Shown in pieces: positions 17,980-26,389 of a stretch of 64,000 nucleotides of DNA (positions within the stretch are counted from its first letter, which is position 1; each line of letters opens with the position of its first letter). Source of the DNA: UTCHB3 sp964371075 (GTDB taxonomy: Bacteria; Bacteroidota; Ignavibacteria; Ignavibacteriales; Ignavibacteriaceae). A program made the translations under genes and the position numbers. The notes beneath the pieces are model-generated. The model did no database searches, was not told where the DNA came from, and worked only from the letters and a program-made list of their open reading frames with translations. The DNA is taken from contig CAYJKN010000002.1 in NCBI GenBank assembly GCA_964371075.1, positions 682,001 through 746,000 of the forward strand, read 5' to 3'.

Positions 17980-19398
17980 ATGGCAGAGTTAACAAAAAAA
18001 GAGAGAATGCAAATTCCTCGCCAACCCATGCCCGAGCAGGCTCCCAACTCAAGAAACAAAAACTTTACTGAGGTTAATCTTGGTTTTACAGAGGAACTTG
18101 CAAAACTTGAAGCGGAACGCTGTTTGCAGTGCCCAAAACCCAAGTGTATAGAAGGGTGTCCGGTTGGAGTGCAAATTAAAGATTTTATAAAGTTGGTTGC
18201 CGATGGTGACTATCTCGCGGCTGCCTCCAAGATCAAAGAGAATAATGTTTTGCCTGCGGTTTGTGGAAGAGTTTGTCCCCAGGAAGAACAATGTGAAGCA
18301 AAATGTGTTACTGGTGTCAAAGGGGAATCGGTTGCGATTGGTCGGCTTGAGAGATTTGTTGCCGATTATGAAAGAACCACCACTGGCATTCGTCAGGCTG
18401 AAATTAAACCAAAAACCGGTAAAAAAGTTGCCATTATCGGGAGTGGACCTGCAGGACTTAGCTGCGCAGGTGAACTTGTTCAGCTTGGACATACAGTCAC
18501 TGTTTTTGAAGCACTTCACGATATCGGCGGTGTTTTGATTTATGGCATCCCTGAATTCAGATTACCAAAAGAGATCGTAAAAGCCGAAGTGGATGCACTT
18601 GAAGCTTTGGGTGTTGAATTCAAAACCAACAGCGTTATTGGTTTCACCGATACCATCGATGAATTGATGTCGGTGGAAGGTTATGATGCCGTATTTATTG
18701 GTGTAGGAGCGGGATTGCCATATTTTATGAATCTTCCCGGAGAGAATTACAACGGTGTTTATTCGGCAAATGAGTTCCTCACAAGAGTGAACCTTATGAA
18801 AGCATATAAATTCCCTGAATACGATACTCCTGTATTTGATGTAAAAGGGAAAAATGTTGCTGTTTTTGGGGGTGGAAATACCGCAATGGATGCCGTAAGA
18901 ACTTCAAAACGGTTGGGTGCTGCCAATGCCCGTATAATATACAGACGAAGTGAAGTGGAAATGCCGGCGAGAATTGAAGAAGTGCATCACGCCAAGGAAG
19001 AGGGAATTGAATTTGTTATGCTCACCAATCCACTTGAGTTCTTGGGTGATGAAGCCGGCTGGCTTCATGGAGTAAAACTTCAAAAGATGGAGCTTGGCGA
19101 ACCCGATGCTTCCGGAAGAAGAAGACCCGTGGCGATACCGGGTTCAGAGTATGTTATGCCGATTGATATGGCGGTTATTGCAATTGGTAACGGCTCAAAT
19201 CCAATTATACAAAAAACAACACCTGATATAAACTTCAATAAGTGGGGTAATATCACAGTTGAAGAAGCCACTATGAAAACCTCGAAAAAGGGTGTTTTTG
19301 CAGGTGGTGATATTGTAACCGGTGGAGCGACAGTTATCCTTGCAATGGGTGCCGGAAGAAAAGCTGCCACTGCAATTGATGAGTACCTAATGCAATAA
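17980..19398 (+). CDS. nfnB: NfnB / GltD-like FAD-binding large subunit
   Basis: 472 residues. Cysteine-rich N-terminus (CLQCPKPKCIEGCPVGVQI, CGRVCPQEEQCEAKC) for two [4Fe-4S] clusters, then an FAD-binding site GSGPAGLSCAG and an NADP(H)-binding site GGGNTAMDAVRTSKRLG. The C-terminal FAD block GVFAGGDIVTGGATVILAMGAG is intact. It is homologous to the small subunit of glutamate synthase, but its place 32 nt after nfnA identifies it as NfnB/SudA. It ends the Rnf-Nfn cluster. Its last codons (ATGCAATAA) are the first unit of an 8-nt tandem repeat. Confidence 0.92.
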   Translation: MAELTKKERMQIPRQPMPEQAPNSRNKNFTEVNLGFTEELAKLEAERCLQCPKPKCIEGCPVGVQIKDFIKLVADGDYLAAASKIKENNVLPAVCGRVCPQEEQCEAKCVTGVKGESVAIGRLERFVADYERTTTGIRQAEIKPKTGKKVAIIGSGPAGLSCAGELVQLGHTVTVFEALHDIGGVLIYGIPEFRLPKEIVKAEVDALEALGVEFKTNSVIGFTDTIDELMSVEGYDAVFIGVGAGLPYFMNLPGENYNGVYSANEFLTRVNLMKAYKFPEYDTPVFDVKGKNVAVFGGGNTAMDAVRTSKRLGAANARIIYRRSEVEMPARIEEVHHAKEEGIEFVMLTNPLEFLGDEAGWLHGVKLQKMELGEPDASGRRRPVAIPGSEYVMPIDMAVIAIGNGSNPIIQKTTPDINFNKWGNITVEEATMKTSKKGVFAGGDIVTGGATVILAMGAGRKAATAIDEYLMQ

Positions 19399-19431
19399 TG
19401 CAGTAATGCAATAATCCAATAATGCAGTAAT
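19390..19431 (+). repeat. 8-nt tandem repeat overlapping the nfnB stop codon
   Basis: Five units of the pattern ATGCARTA/ATCCAATA run in exact 8-nt register. The first unit supplies the last two sense codons and the TAA of nfnB. The same unit type follows the reductase gene at 51168 and the small membrane protein gene ending at 44904. Confidence 0.85.
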
Positions 19432-19693
19432 ATCATGCGGATAAACGCGGGTTTTAGTCGATAGTGAGAGGAGTGGTAATCGTCTCGATTGCCGTCTGCA
19501 AAACTAAATTCCGTGAGAGATAGTTCCACGGATATCACGGATTAAACACGGATTTCCACGGATGAGTTTTGTAATAGTAACACAAATTTCACGGATTTAA
19601 TACGGATTTCCGCGAATTTTTCTGAATCATCCCGAGGATCGGGAAGGATTAAAGGATTCGCAGGATTATTCTGTCCATTTTACCAAAATTTTA

Positions 19694-19718
19694 CTCGAAG
19701 AGGAATTGATATTCGTAG
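19694..19718 (+). repeat. REP-like palindrome with TTGATATTCGTAG tail
   Basis: A short CTC/GAG stem followed by GAATTGATATTCGTAG. It is one of six members of the same dispersed family in the window. Confidence 0.6.
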
Positions 19719-19780
19719 TGTCCCGTTTGCCGTCTGCAAAACAAAATCCCGCAGGAGAAATATGTTTAAAAGAAGCTAAT

Positions 19781-19809
19781 ATCCCGCCTGCGGGATTACA
19801 TATTCGTAG
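19781..19809 (+). repeat. REP-like palindrome with ATATTCGTAG tail
   Basis: Perfect 7-bp stem ATCCCGC/GCGGGAT followed by TACATATTCGTAG. Different stem sequence but same tail as the neighbouring copies. Confidence 0.75.
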
Positions 19810-19837
19810 TTTGCGATCGAATCACCCATCACACCTT

Positions 19838-19866
19838 ACCCGGCGTACCGGGTTAAATATTCGTGG
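19838..19866 (+). repeat. REP-like palindrome with ATATTCGTGG tail
   Basis: Stem ACCCGG/CCGGGT around CGTA followed by TAAATATTCGTGG. Third copy within 170 nt. Confidence 0.7.
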
Positions 19867-19867
19867 C

Positions 19868-19912
19868 CTCTCAAGTCTCTGAAGTTCCGAGGTTCCGGAG
19901 CTCCGAAGCTCT
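19868..19912. repeat. Imperfect 8-nt tandem repeat next to a family A stop codon
   Basis: Units such as GTTCCGAG, GTTCCGGA and GCTCCGAA follow each other in 8-nt register up to the stop of the minus-strand gene at 19913. Unit sequence differs from the nfnB array although the period is the same. Confidence 0.65.
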
Positions 19913-22354
19913 CTACTTCATCAACACCATTTTAACCGTTAGTGATTTTGTTCTGCCGGAGATTGTATTTGTGCACAAAACCTGACAGAAATACATCCCG
20001 GATGATTCGGTGCCCATTTCAAAATCCTGTTCAAAATATCCATGACTAAGAATCCCTCTGTCAATTTCCTTTACCTGTTCTCCCATAGCATTGAACACTC
20101 GAATCACTACTTTGTTCTCTTCAGGGAGTGCAAATGTCACTTTTGTTGAAGGGTTAAAGGGATTAGGGTAATTCTGTTGTATTGAATAATTCTCGGGCAC
20201 TTCCCCCAATAACACTTCCACTTCATTTGAGTATTCAAATTCACCGTTGTAGTCGATCTGTTTCAGGCGGTAGTAGAGAATGGCCGGTGCTTTTGGCTCA
20301 TAATCATCATAACCGTAGAAAATCTTACGAGTTGAGGTACCGGATCCTTTTGAGAATGCAATTTTCTTCCAATCTCCATATTTATCCCGTCTTTCGATTT
20401 CAAATCCCATGTTGTTGGTCTCGGTTTCGGTAGTCCATTGAAGAACCACTTTGTTTCCAAAAGGGAGTGCTGAGAACAATGAGAGTTCAACCGGTGTGTT
20501 GCCACGGTTCCAGGTTCTCCAGACACCGTCATAATAAGAAACTCCAACACCATCAAAATGGTCATACATATATATCCATGTGAAACGGGCCCAGCGATTT
20601 GCAGGATGAAATTCATTGATTTTCCAGCTCAAGCCACCATCATATGTGGAGTAGAGTTTGTTAGCCGCAACAAAAATGTTTAGAGAATCTTTGCTATAAA
20701 TTGTGTAGGGGTATGTCATTCCCGGAATACTCAATAACTGGAAGTTCAAGCCACCATCTGTGGTTCGATAATAATTACCATATTTCTGTCCAATAAATCC
20801 ATTGTTACTGTCATAAAATTCTAAATCATTGATACTTAGGGCTGGATTATTTATTTTCACCCATGTAGTCCCGTTATCAGTGCTCTTGTAGAGGTCTCCG
20901 TCGGTTGCATACATCGTACCATTCTCAAATATAAGCAGCTCCTCGAAGTTTTCATCCGGTCCTTGGAACTTTGTGATCCATGTTGCCCCATTATCACTGC
21001 TTGATAAAAGTGTATTGCCATTACAAAGCCAAATATCTCCATTTTTTGTCACTTTCAGATCATGTATCCAACCGGAAGGCAAATATACAAGAGAATCAAT
21101 CGTAATACATTTATCAACTGACCGGTAAATGGTGTTCAGATTTGCAATGTAGATTAAAGAATCATTCACTATAAATGTACTATTGGGAGTGTTGATCTGA
21201 GACAATTTTACACGAAAAGTATTACCCTTGTCAGTGGAAACATATATTCTGCCTGTTTCAGCACCGACAACAACCAATCCTGATTCTGAAAATGCTGCAC
21301 TTAACGGCTTTTTGCGTGTATGATCCAGCCTCACTTGCCAGGGTTCAGTAATATCATTACCTGATACTACAAAAGTTGACCCAATGCCGCCAAGATATAT
21401 TCGATTTTCATATGATTCAAAGTCATAATATTGATAACCGTTCTCGGGGGAGTTTCCTCTGCTCCATGTCACGCCCTGATCTGTAGTGTAGAAAATACCC
21501 GAACCGGCATCGTTAATTGCGAAGGCTGTGTCTCCATTCAGAATTTTTATCTGTACTAAACGCCCAAACCAATTGTCATTACCAAAATCCTTAAACCTCC
21601 ATGATACCCCTCTATTGGTTGAAAATGCTGCCTGCGGAATTGAATAGTTATAATAAGGGGGCACAAAAACATTTCTGTATCCGCCAACTACCAAAATACT
21701 GTCTTGAAAAAGATCGACTGATGTAGGGGTCGCAAAACCTTCCGGCATGGGCACATTCGTAAAAGTAAGCCCACCATCTGTGGTTTCTAAGAGATGATTT
21801 CCAATAAGGTATCCAAATTGTGAATTATAAAATTTTACCGATTCAATTGACTTTGCAGTTGAATCAACCTCAATCCAGCTTACACCGCCATCAGTGGTTT
21901 TGAGTAACATAGCTGGGTTTCCGGTTGGGCCCTTGTAATCGACAGAGGCGTAGGCAACCTCAGGATTAATAAACTGTACATCATTCAAGCTCACATACCT
22001 TGACGGAAATGACACATTTGTCCAGGTGATTCCACCATCAGTCGTTTTTTTACTTGAATTCATATAGGAATACCCCATGCTGGCGAAAATATTATTTTCA
22101 TCAATAAATTGAGCATGCACAATATATGCAAGGGGTAAAATCTGCGAAAAAGACCACGACCTGCCTCCATCATTACTCTTTATTACAGAACATACACTAT
22201 CCGCAACACCAGGGTAAAAAAGGGCGGTTATATTCAGGGAATCCGTCATATAGAATTGATGAATTGAACCTGAGAAAGGAAAGATCGTAACTTCGTCCCA
22301 CTGTGAAAACAATACTGAGGTGAATACTAAAAGTACTACAAATAATTTTTTCAT
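19913..22354 (-). CDS. Family A secreted beta-propeller protein, copy A1 (T9SS-sorted)
   Basis: 813 residues from the ATG at 22354; an ATG four codons upstream is less likely because in copy A3 the same leader reads AAG there and provides the SD (GGAAATCAT). Signal peptide ends at VLFSQWDE. The head (~615 residues) has about ten Asp-box/Ycf48-like repeats (SNDGGRSW, TTDGGITW, STDKGNTF, SSDNGATW), implying a sialidase-like beta-propeller. The tail of 198 residues starts at NRGNTPVELS and includes an Ig-like module and a T9SS type A sorting domain (NYPNPFNPSTKVTF ... KMVLMK). The tail is almost the same in copies A2-A5, while heads differ strongly. It is probably a cell-surface binding protein; the ligand is unknown. 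Confidence 0.85.
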   Translation of the reverse strand: MKKLFVVLLVFTSVLFSQWDEVTIFPFSGSIHQFYMTDSLNITALFYPGVADSVCSVIKSNDGGRSWSFSQILPLAYIVHAQFIDENNIFASMGYSYMNSSKKTTDGGITWTNVSFPSRYVSLNDVQFINPEVAYASVDYKGPTGNPAMLLKTTDGGVSWIEVDSTAKSIESVKFYNSQFGYLIGNHLLETTDGGLTFTNVPMPEGFATPTSVDLFQDSILVVGGYRNVFVPPYYNYSIPQAAFSTNRGVSWRFKDFGNDNWFGRLVQIKILNGDTAFAINDAGSGIFYTTDQGVTWSRGNSPENGYQYYDFESYENRIYLGGIGSTFVVSGNDITEPWQVRLDHTRKKPLSAAFSESGLVVVGAETGRIYVSTDKGNTFRVKLSQINTPNSTFIVNDSLIYIANLNTIYRSVDKCITIDSLVYLPSGWIHDLKVTKNGDIWLCNGNTLLSSSDNGATWITKFQGPDENFEELLIFENGTMYATDGDLYKSTDNGTTWVKINNPALSINDLEFYDSNNGFIGQKYGNYYRTTDGGLNFQLLSIPGMTYPYTIYSKDSLNIFVAANKLYSTYDGGLSWKINEFHPANRWARFTWIYMYDHFDGVGVSYYDGVWRTWNRGNTPVELSLFSALPFGNKVVLQWTTETETNNMGFEIERRDKYGDWKKIAFSKGSGTSTRKIFYGYDDYEPKAPAILYYRLKQIDYNGEFEYSNEVEVLLGEVPENYSIQQNYPNPFNPSTKVTFALPEENKVVIRVFNAMGEQVKEIDRGILSHGYFEQDFEMGTESSGMYFCQVLCTNTISGRTKSLTVKMVLMK

Positions 22355-22395
22355 GATGATTTCCATTTTTTACTCTTATAAAGAGTTCTTTTTAA

Positions 22396-22424
22396 CCTGA
22401 TACATTACATTTAGTTCTATCAGG
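22396..22424 (-). promoter_or_regulatory. Conserved B-A intergenic hairpin
   Basis: Inverted repeat CCTGATA/TATCAGG with a 15-nt loop directly after the stop codon of copy B1 and ahead of A1. The same hairpin occurs at two other B-A junctions. It could be an attenuator, an RNA-processing site or a weak terminator (on the minus strand it is followed by TTAAAAA). Confidence 0.6.
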
Positions 22425-22427
22425 AGG

Positions 22428-23720
22428 CTATTTGGTCACTAATATTTTTATGTGTTCTGTACCGGATTTGGTTGTCAATCGAAAAACATAGATGCCCGTA
22501 GGAAGTCCTGCAGCTTCCAACTTAATTGAATTTTCGCCGGCAAGCAAGTCTCCAGCAAGAATGTTGGTCACAGTTCTGCCAAGGATATCGTAAAGTGTGC
22601 CATTGGCATAGCCGGTTGATGGCATATTAAACCGGATTGTGACAGAACTTCTCCCGGAATTGTTATTTATTGAAACGGGATTCGGAAAAGCCTCCAAATC
22701 GATCGAAACAGGAATTTGGGGATCATCCTCAATCAAGCCAACAGTTGGTTTATAAGTTAAAGTATGAACCCCGATTGGAGAGGGACTTGAGACCAATTTT
22801 GGTCTGAAAAATTTATCACGCAAAGTAAATCTGTATCTAAATTTTAATCCTGCTTTCATTTTTGTGCTATCAAGTTGCATTGTGAAGGTAGTGGTGGGTG
22901 TTGTAGCTGCCACAGCACTTAAAACAGGTGTGGTGGAGACTGAATCATTTGAATAATAATACCAAATGAAGAGAGAATCGTTAAAATTTAAATCTGAAGT
23001 ATATTGGGCGTAATAGTTGTGCATATCATGGGATGTATTAACAGTAAAAGTCTTTTCGAACACGGAAATATTTGAATTCGAGTAATAAGTGAGAACTGGT
23101 GCCCAGTTTTGAACATTGTAGATCGTGTCACCATTTTTATTAAATCTTAACATTTCGAATGTAGTGTACTCCTTGCTATATCCCCAAAAAGTCAGATAAT
23201 AATGGTAGTAGTAGATTCGGCGTAACCCAAGTCCTCTTTCAACTTGATATTCGCTTTTTTTGATTGTAGACTCGTTAGTGACTTCGACTCTATAAGTTCT
23301 TACTGAATCAGTTCCGCCAACATAAATAGTATATGGTCCACCAAGATTGTCAAGGTGTCCGACATAACTTCCACCCGGAGGGATGTTAAAATCTAACATC
23401 ATATATTTAGTACTGTCTCGCAAAAAGTATAATTTATTATTTGCTTCATCCATCCCAAAATAACTAAACGAACTACCACAATAACCATTATAGAATTTGA
23501 TACCATCGATTTCAATCATTAACCTGACCGAAGCTTGCGAATTAGAAATAGTTGTACTATTGCTCCAATTATCAAATTGATTCCATTTATAGATAATCTG
23601 TTCCTTATCCTGAAGGCTCATCACAAAAAAAGGTGTCGTTTGAGCATAGATGTTCAATGAAAGAACCAGCAATAATGTAAATATCCTGATTAACAAGCTG
23701 GGAGATATTTCTTTTTTCAT
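22428..23720 (-). CDS. Family B secreted protein, copy B1 (T9SS-sorted)
   Basis: 430 residues from the ATG at 23720. An ATG seven codons upstream is out of frame in copy B2, so the inner start is preferred. Signal peptide ends at LNIYAQTTPFFVMS. The central ~300 residues are unrecognised and rich in Tyr, Ser and Thr, with shared landmarks FGMDEANNKLYFL, MMLDFNIPPGGS, RFNKNGDTIY and KFRYRFTLRDKF. The C-terminal ~90 residues are a T9SS-type sorting domain (AFPNPVSINNN, GIYVFRLTTKSG, HIKILVTK). It is encoded upstream of A1 and likely cotranscribed with it. Function unknown. Confidence 0.82.
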   Translation of the reverse strand: MKKEISPSLLIRIFTLLLVLSLNIYAQTTPFFVMSLQDKEQIIYKWNQFDNWSNSTTISNSQASVRLMIEIDGIKFYNGYCGSSFSYFGMDEANNKLYFLRDSTKYMMLDFNIPPGGSYVGHLDNLGGPYTIYVGGTDSVRTYRVEVTNESTIKKSEYQVERGLGLRRIYYYHYYLTFWGYSKEYTTFEMLRFNKNGDTIYNVQNWAPVLTYYSNSNISVFEKTFTVNTSHDMHNYYAQYTSDLNFNDSLFIWYYYSNDSVSTTPVLSAVAATTPTTTFTMQLDSTKMKAGLKFRYRFTLRDKFFRPKLVSSPSPIGVHTLTYKPTVGLIEDDPQIPVSIDLEAFPNPVSINNNSGRSSVTIRFNMPSTGYANGTLYDILGRTVTNILAGDLLAGENSIKLEAAGLPTGIYVFRLTTKSGTEHIKILVTK

Positions 23721-23761
23721 TTTTATACTTTTATTTTTCATTGTATCTAATAAACATCTTT

Positions 23762-23919
23762 AAACACCACAGAGCACATTGAGTCCACAGAGGATTTTTA
23801 TCAAGTTTTAACCGGAGGAAACATTTGGATGATGACCAGTGTTTCGTCTTTTGAATAAGTCCGGTATGACCGATCATTCTCAAATTTCTTAACTCATTCT
23901 CTGTGTGCTCTGTGGTTTT
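23762..23919. repeat. MITE-like spacer S1 with CCACAGAGCAC terminal inverted repeats
   Basis: About 158 nt bounded by ACCACAGAGCAC at the left and GTGCTCTGTGGT at the right. The interior (TTTTAACCGGAGGAAACATT and onward) is closely matched by the spacer at 30229 and partly by sequence at 38340. It lies between B1 and A2 and contains no coding frame. Confidence 0.6.
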
Positions 23920-23925
23920 TCACCT

Positions 23926-26364
23926 TTATTTCATCAAAACCATTTTAACCGTAAGTGATTTTGTTCTGCCGGAGATTGTATTTGTGCACAAAACCTGACA
24001 GAAATACATCCCCGAAGATTCAGTACCCATTTCAAAATCCTGTTCAAAATAGCCGTGACTTAGAATTCCTCTTTCTATCTCTCTTACCTGTTCTCCCATT
24101 GCATTGAACACTCTGATCACAACCTTATTTTCTTCAGGAAGAGAAAATGTCACCTTTGTTGAAGGGTTAAAAGGGTTTGGGTAATTCTGTTGAATTGAAT
24201 AATTCTCAGGTACCTCACCCAACAATACTTCCACTTCATTGGAGTATTCAAATTCACCGTTATAATCGATCTGTTTCAACCGATAATAAAGAATGGCTGG
24301 TGCTTTTGGTTCATAATCATCATAACCGTAGAATATTTTACGGGTCGAGGTGCCGGAACCCTTTGAGAAAGCAATTTTTTTCCAATCTCCATACTTGTAT
24401 TTTCTTTCGATCTCAAAGCCCATGTTGTTGGTCTCGGTTTCGGTAGTCCATTGAAGAACCATTTTGTTCCCAAACGGGAGTGCTGAGAACAATGAGAGTT
24501 CAACCGGTGTGTTGCCACGGTTGTGGGTTTTAGCAACTCCACGGTAGGAATTGATAGCGATACCTTCAAAATGATCATAAAATTTGATCCACCTTAGATT
24601 CGATTGGAATCCGGGAATTGAAAATTCGTTAATCTTCCAGGACCAACCACCATCATAACTGGAATAAAGTTCGGATGCTTTTATGAAGATACTCAGCGAA
24701 TCAAAGAAAAAAACTTTGGGGAGATAATAATCTGTCTCAGGAAAAGCCATTTGCTCTGTTGTTACTCCACCATCGCGGGTTCTCAGGACTAATCCATTTT
24801 GCCCCGTCACAATTCCGTTCATATTGTCATAAAAATCTGCACAAGAATAATTTACCGAGGAGCTTAATGGGGTTGTCCAAGTGAGGCCAAAATCTGTTGA
24901 TTTATAGAATTTTCCTCCACCACATATGTATATTGTTCCATCAGCGAAGATGTTGGGATTTGAGTTAGGAAATATCTGTGGGGAGCGGGTTTCCCAGCTT
25001 AATCCATAATTGTTGCTATAGAGCAAGCCACCACTGTGAGCCACCCAAATATCACCATTTTCCCGGACTTCCATATGTGTGGGATGGATCAGTGTGTGGG
25101 ATGCAATAGAATCAAAACTCAGCCCCATATCAGTTGACCGATAGAGTCCTAATCTGGTGGTAGCGTATATTGTGGAATCAGCAGCCATAGTTACACAACA
25201 GGGTTCTCTGACCTCCAAACTCCTTGACAGCCAGTTGTTGCCTTTATCTGTGGATATGAATATTTTTCGATTTTCAGTGCCAATTAGAACAAACCCCGGG
25301 TCACGGAAGTAAACATCCCGGATTTCGGGAACGGTGTAGTCGCATAATAGTTTCCAAGGTTGCGAAAAATCAGAATCAGAAGAAAAGAACGAGACATTCT
25401 GACCGGCAGCGTAAACTTTACCATTATGGACTTCTACGCTCGACATCTTGAATTCCCTAATTTGTCCTTCACCAAAACCCCAAGTAGTGCCTGCGTCAGT
25501 TGTATAAACAACCCCTATACCTTCGGAACATACTCCGACAACGGTTTCGGGGTCAATAAAAGTAATGTCTAATATCCTACTGTTGGTCCAACCGGCGAGA
25601 TCCTTGAATTTCCAGGTCTGGCCACTGTTTGAGGAATAGGCAACTTGCGGACTTAGATACTGATAATACGGTGGTACAGAATAAGTTCTAAATCCACCGA
25701 TAACCATTAATGTGTCATTAAGGATATCTATTGATCGGATACTCGCCATTTCTGTTGGTTTAGGCAAAATTGTGAAAGAAGCGCCTCCATCTGTTGTTTG
25801 ATAAATTTTATCAGAAAACAACCAACCTTTTTGTGAATTAATGAACCTCATGGTCTGTACACTATAAGAGGACTGTCCATTATTAAAAGAAGAATCCATA
25901 ACGGTCCAAGTGGCTCCGCCATCGGTCGTTTTAATCAGTCTTTTCTGATCGAGAAAATCTGAATCGTAAACAAGAGCAAACCCAAGATTAAGATCAAGAA
26001 AATTCAGACAGTCAATACTTTCGAATCTTGATGGAACTGTAACCGAGACCCAGGTTAATCCTCCATCATTAGACTTCGAAATACTCGCAGATGAAAAATT
26101 ACATATGAAAATGTTATTCTCATCTAAAAATATTGCATCCCTAACGGAACCGGGTAATCCAGGATTTACAACTAACCAATCTCTTCCACCGTTGGTAGAT
26201 TTTATGACTTTCGATGTTTCCGCTCTTATAACTGCAGTGATATTCAATGAATCCTTCAACTGAAAGTTTACTATATCGCCTTTAACGGGAAATATCTTAA
26301 CTTCCTCCCACTGGGAAAACAGCATGAAATTTATCACAAACAGAAAAAGTACCAAGCGTTTCAT
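23926..26364 (-). CDS. Family A secreted beta-propeller protein, copy A2
   Basis: 812 residues, signal peptide ending FMLFSQWEE. The head (~614 residues) carries Asp-box repeats (STNGGRDW, KSNDGGLTW, KTTDGGATW, STDMGLSF, SNNYGLSW, RTRDGGVTT) but shares only scattered landmarks with A1, such as the DSLNITAV start block and the STDKGNNW strand. The 198-residue tail (from NRGNTPVELS) has the same length as the other copies with few substitutions (KMVLQW in place of KVVLQW, REIERG in place of KEIDRG). It follows A3 on the same strand with a 25-nt gap, so A3 and A2 form one transcript. Likely surface exposed; ligand unknown. Confidence 0.85.
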   Translation of the reverse strand: MKRLVLFLFVINFMLFSQWEEVKIFPVKGDIVNFQLKDSLNITAVIRAETSKVIKSTNGGRDWLVVNPGLPGSVRDAIFLDENNIFICNFSSASISKSNDGGLTWVSVTVPSRFESIDCLNFLDLNLGFALVYDSDFLDQKRLIKTTDGGATWTVMDSSFNNGQSSYSVQTMRFINSQKGWLFSDKIYQTTDGGASFTILPKPTEMASIRSIDILNDTLMVIGGFRTYSVPPYYQYLSPQVAYSSNSGQTWKFKDLAGWTNSRILDITFIDPETVVGVCSEGIGVVYTTDAGTTWGFGEGQIREFKMSSVEVHNGKVYAAGQNVSFFSSDSDFSQPWKLLCDYTVPEIRDVYFRDPGFVLIGTENRKIFISTDKGNNWLSRSLEVREPCCVTMAADSTIYATTRLGLYRSTDMGLSFDSIASHTLIHPTHMEVRENGDIWVAHSGGLLYSNNYGLSWETRSPQIFPNSNPNIFADGTIYICGGGKFYKSTDFGLTWTTPLSSSVNYSCADFYDNMNGIVTGQNGLVLRTRDGGVTTEQMAFPETDYYLPKVFFFDSLSIFIKASELYSSYDGGWSWKINEFSIPGFQSNLRWIKFYDHFEGIAINSYRGVAKTHNRGNTPVELSLFSALPFGNKMVLQWTTETETNNMGFEIERKYKYGDWKKIAFSKGSGTSTRKIFYGYDDYEPKAPAILYYRLKQIDYNGEFEYSNEVEVLLGEVPENYSIQQNYPNPFNPSTKVTFSLPEENKVVIRVFNAMGEQVREIERGILSHGYFEQDFEMGTESSGMYFCQVLCTNTISGRTKSLTVKMVLMK

Positions 26365-26389
26365 TTTATTATTCCTTCAATAATTAAGT

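Larger units (their letters stand above)
19399..19912. other. Gene-free 514-nt region of degenerate repeats
   Basis: No credible coding frame. It contains the 8-nt repeat after nfnB, several degenerate copies of a CACGGATT-type repeat (19520-19620), and three palindromes each followed by an ATATTCGT-type tail. An 8-nt array also runs up to the stop of the next gene. This is where the two converging transcripts (nfnB and the minus-strand array) meet. No clear canonical terminator was found. Confidence 0.7.
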
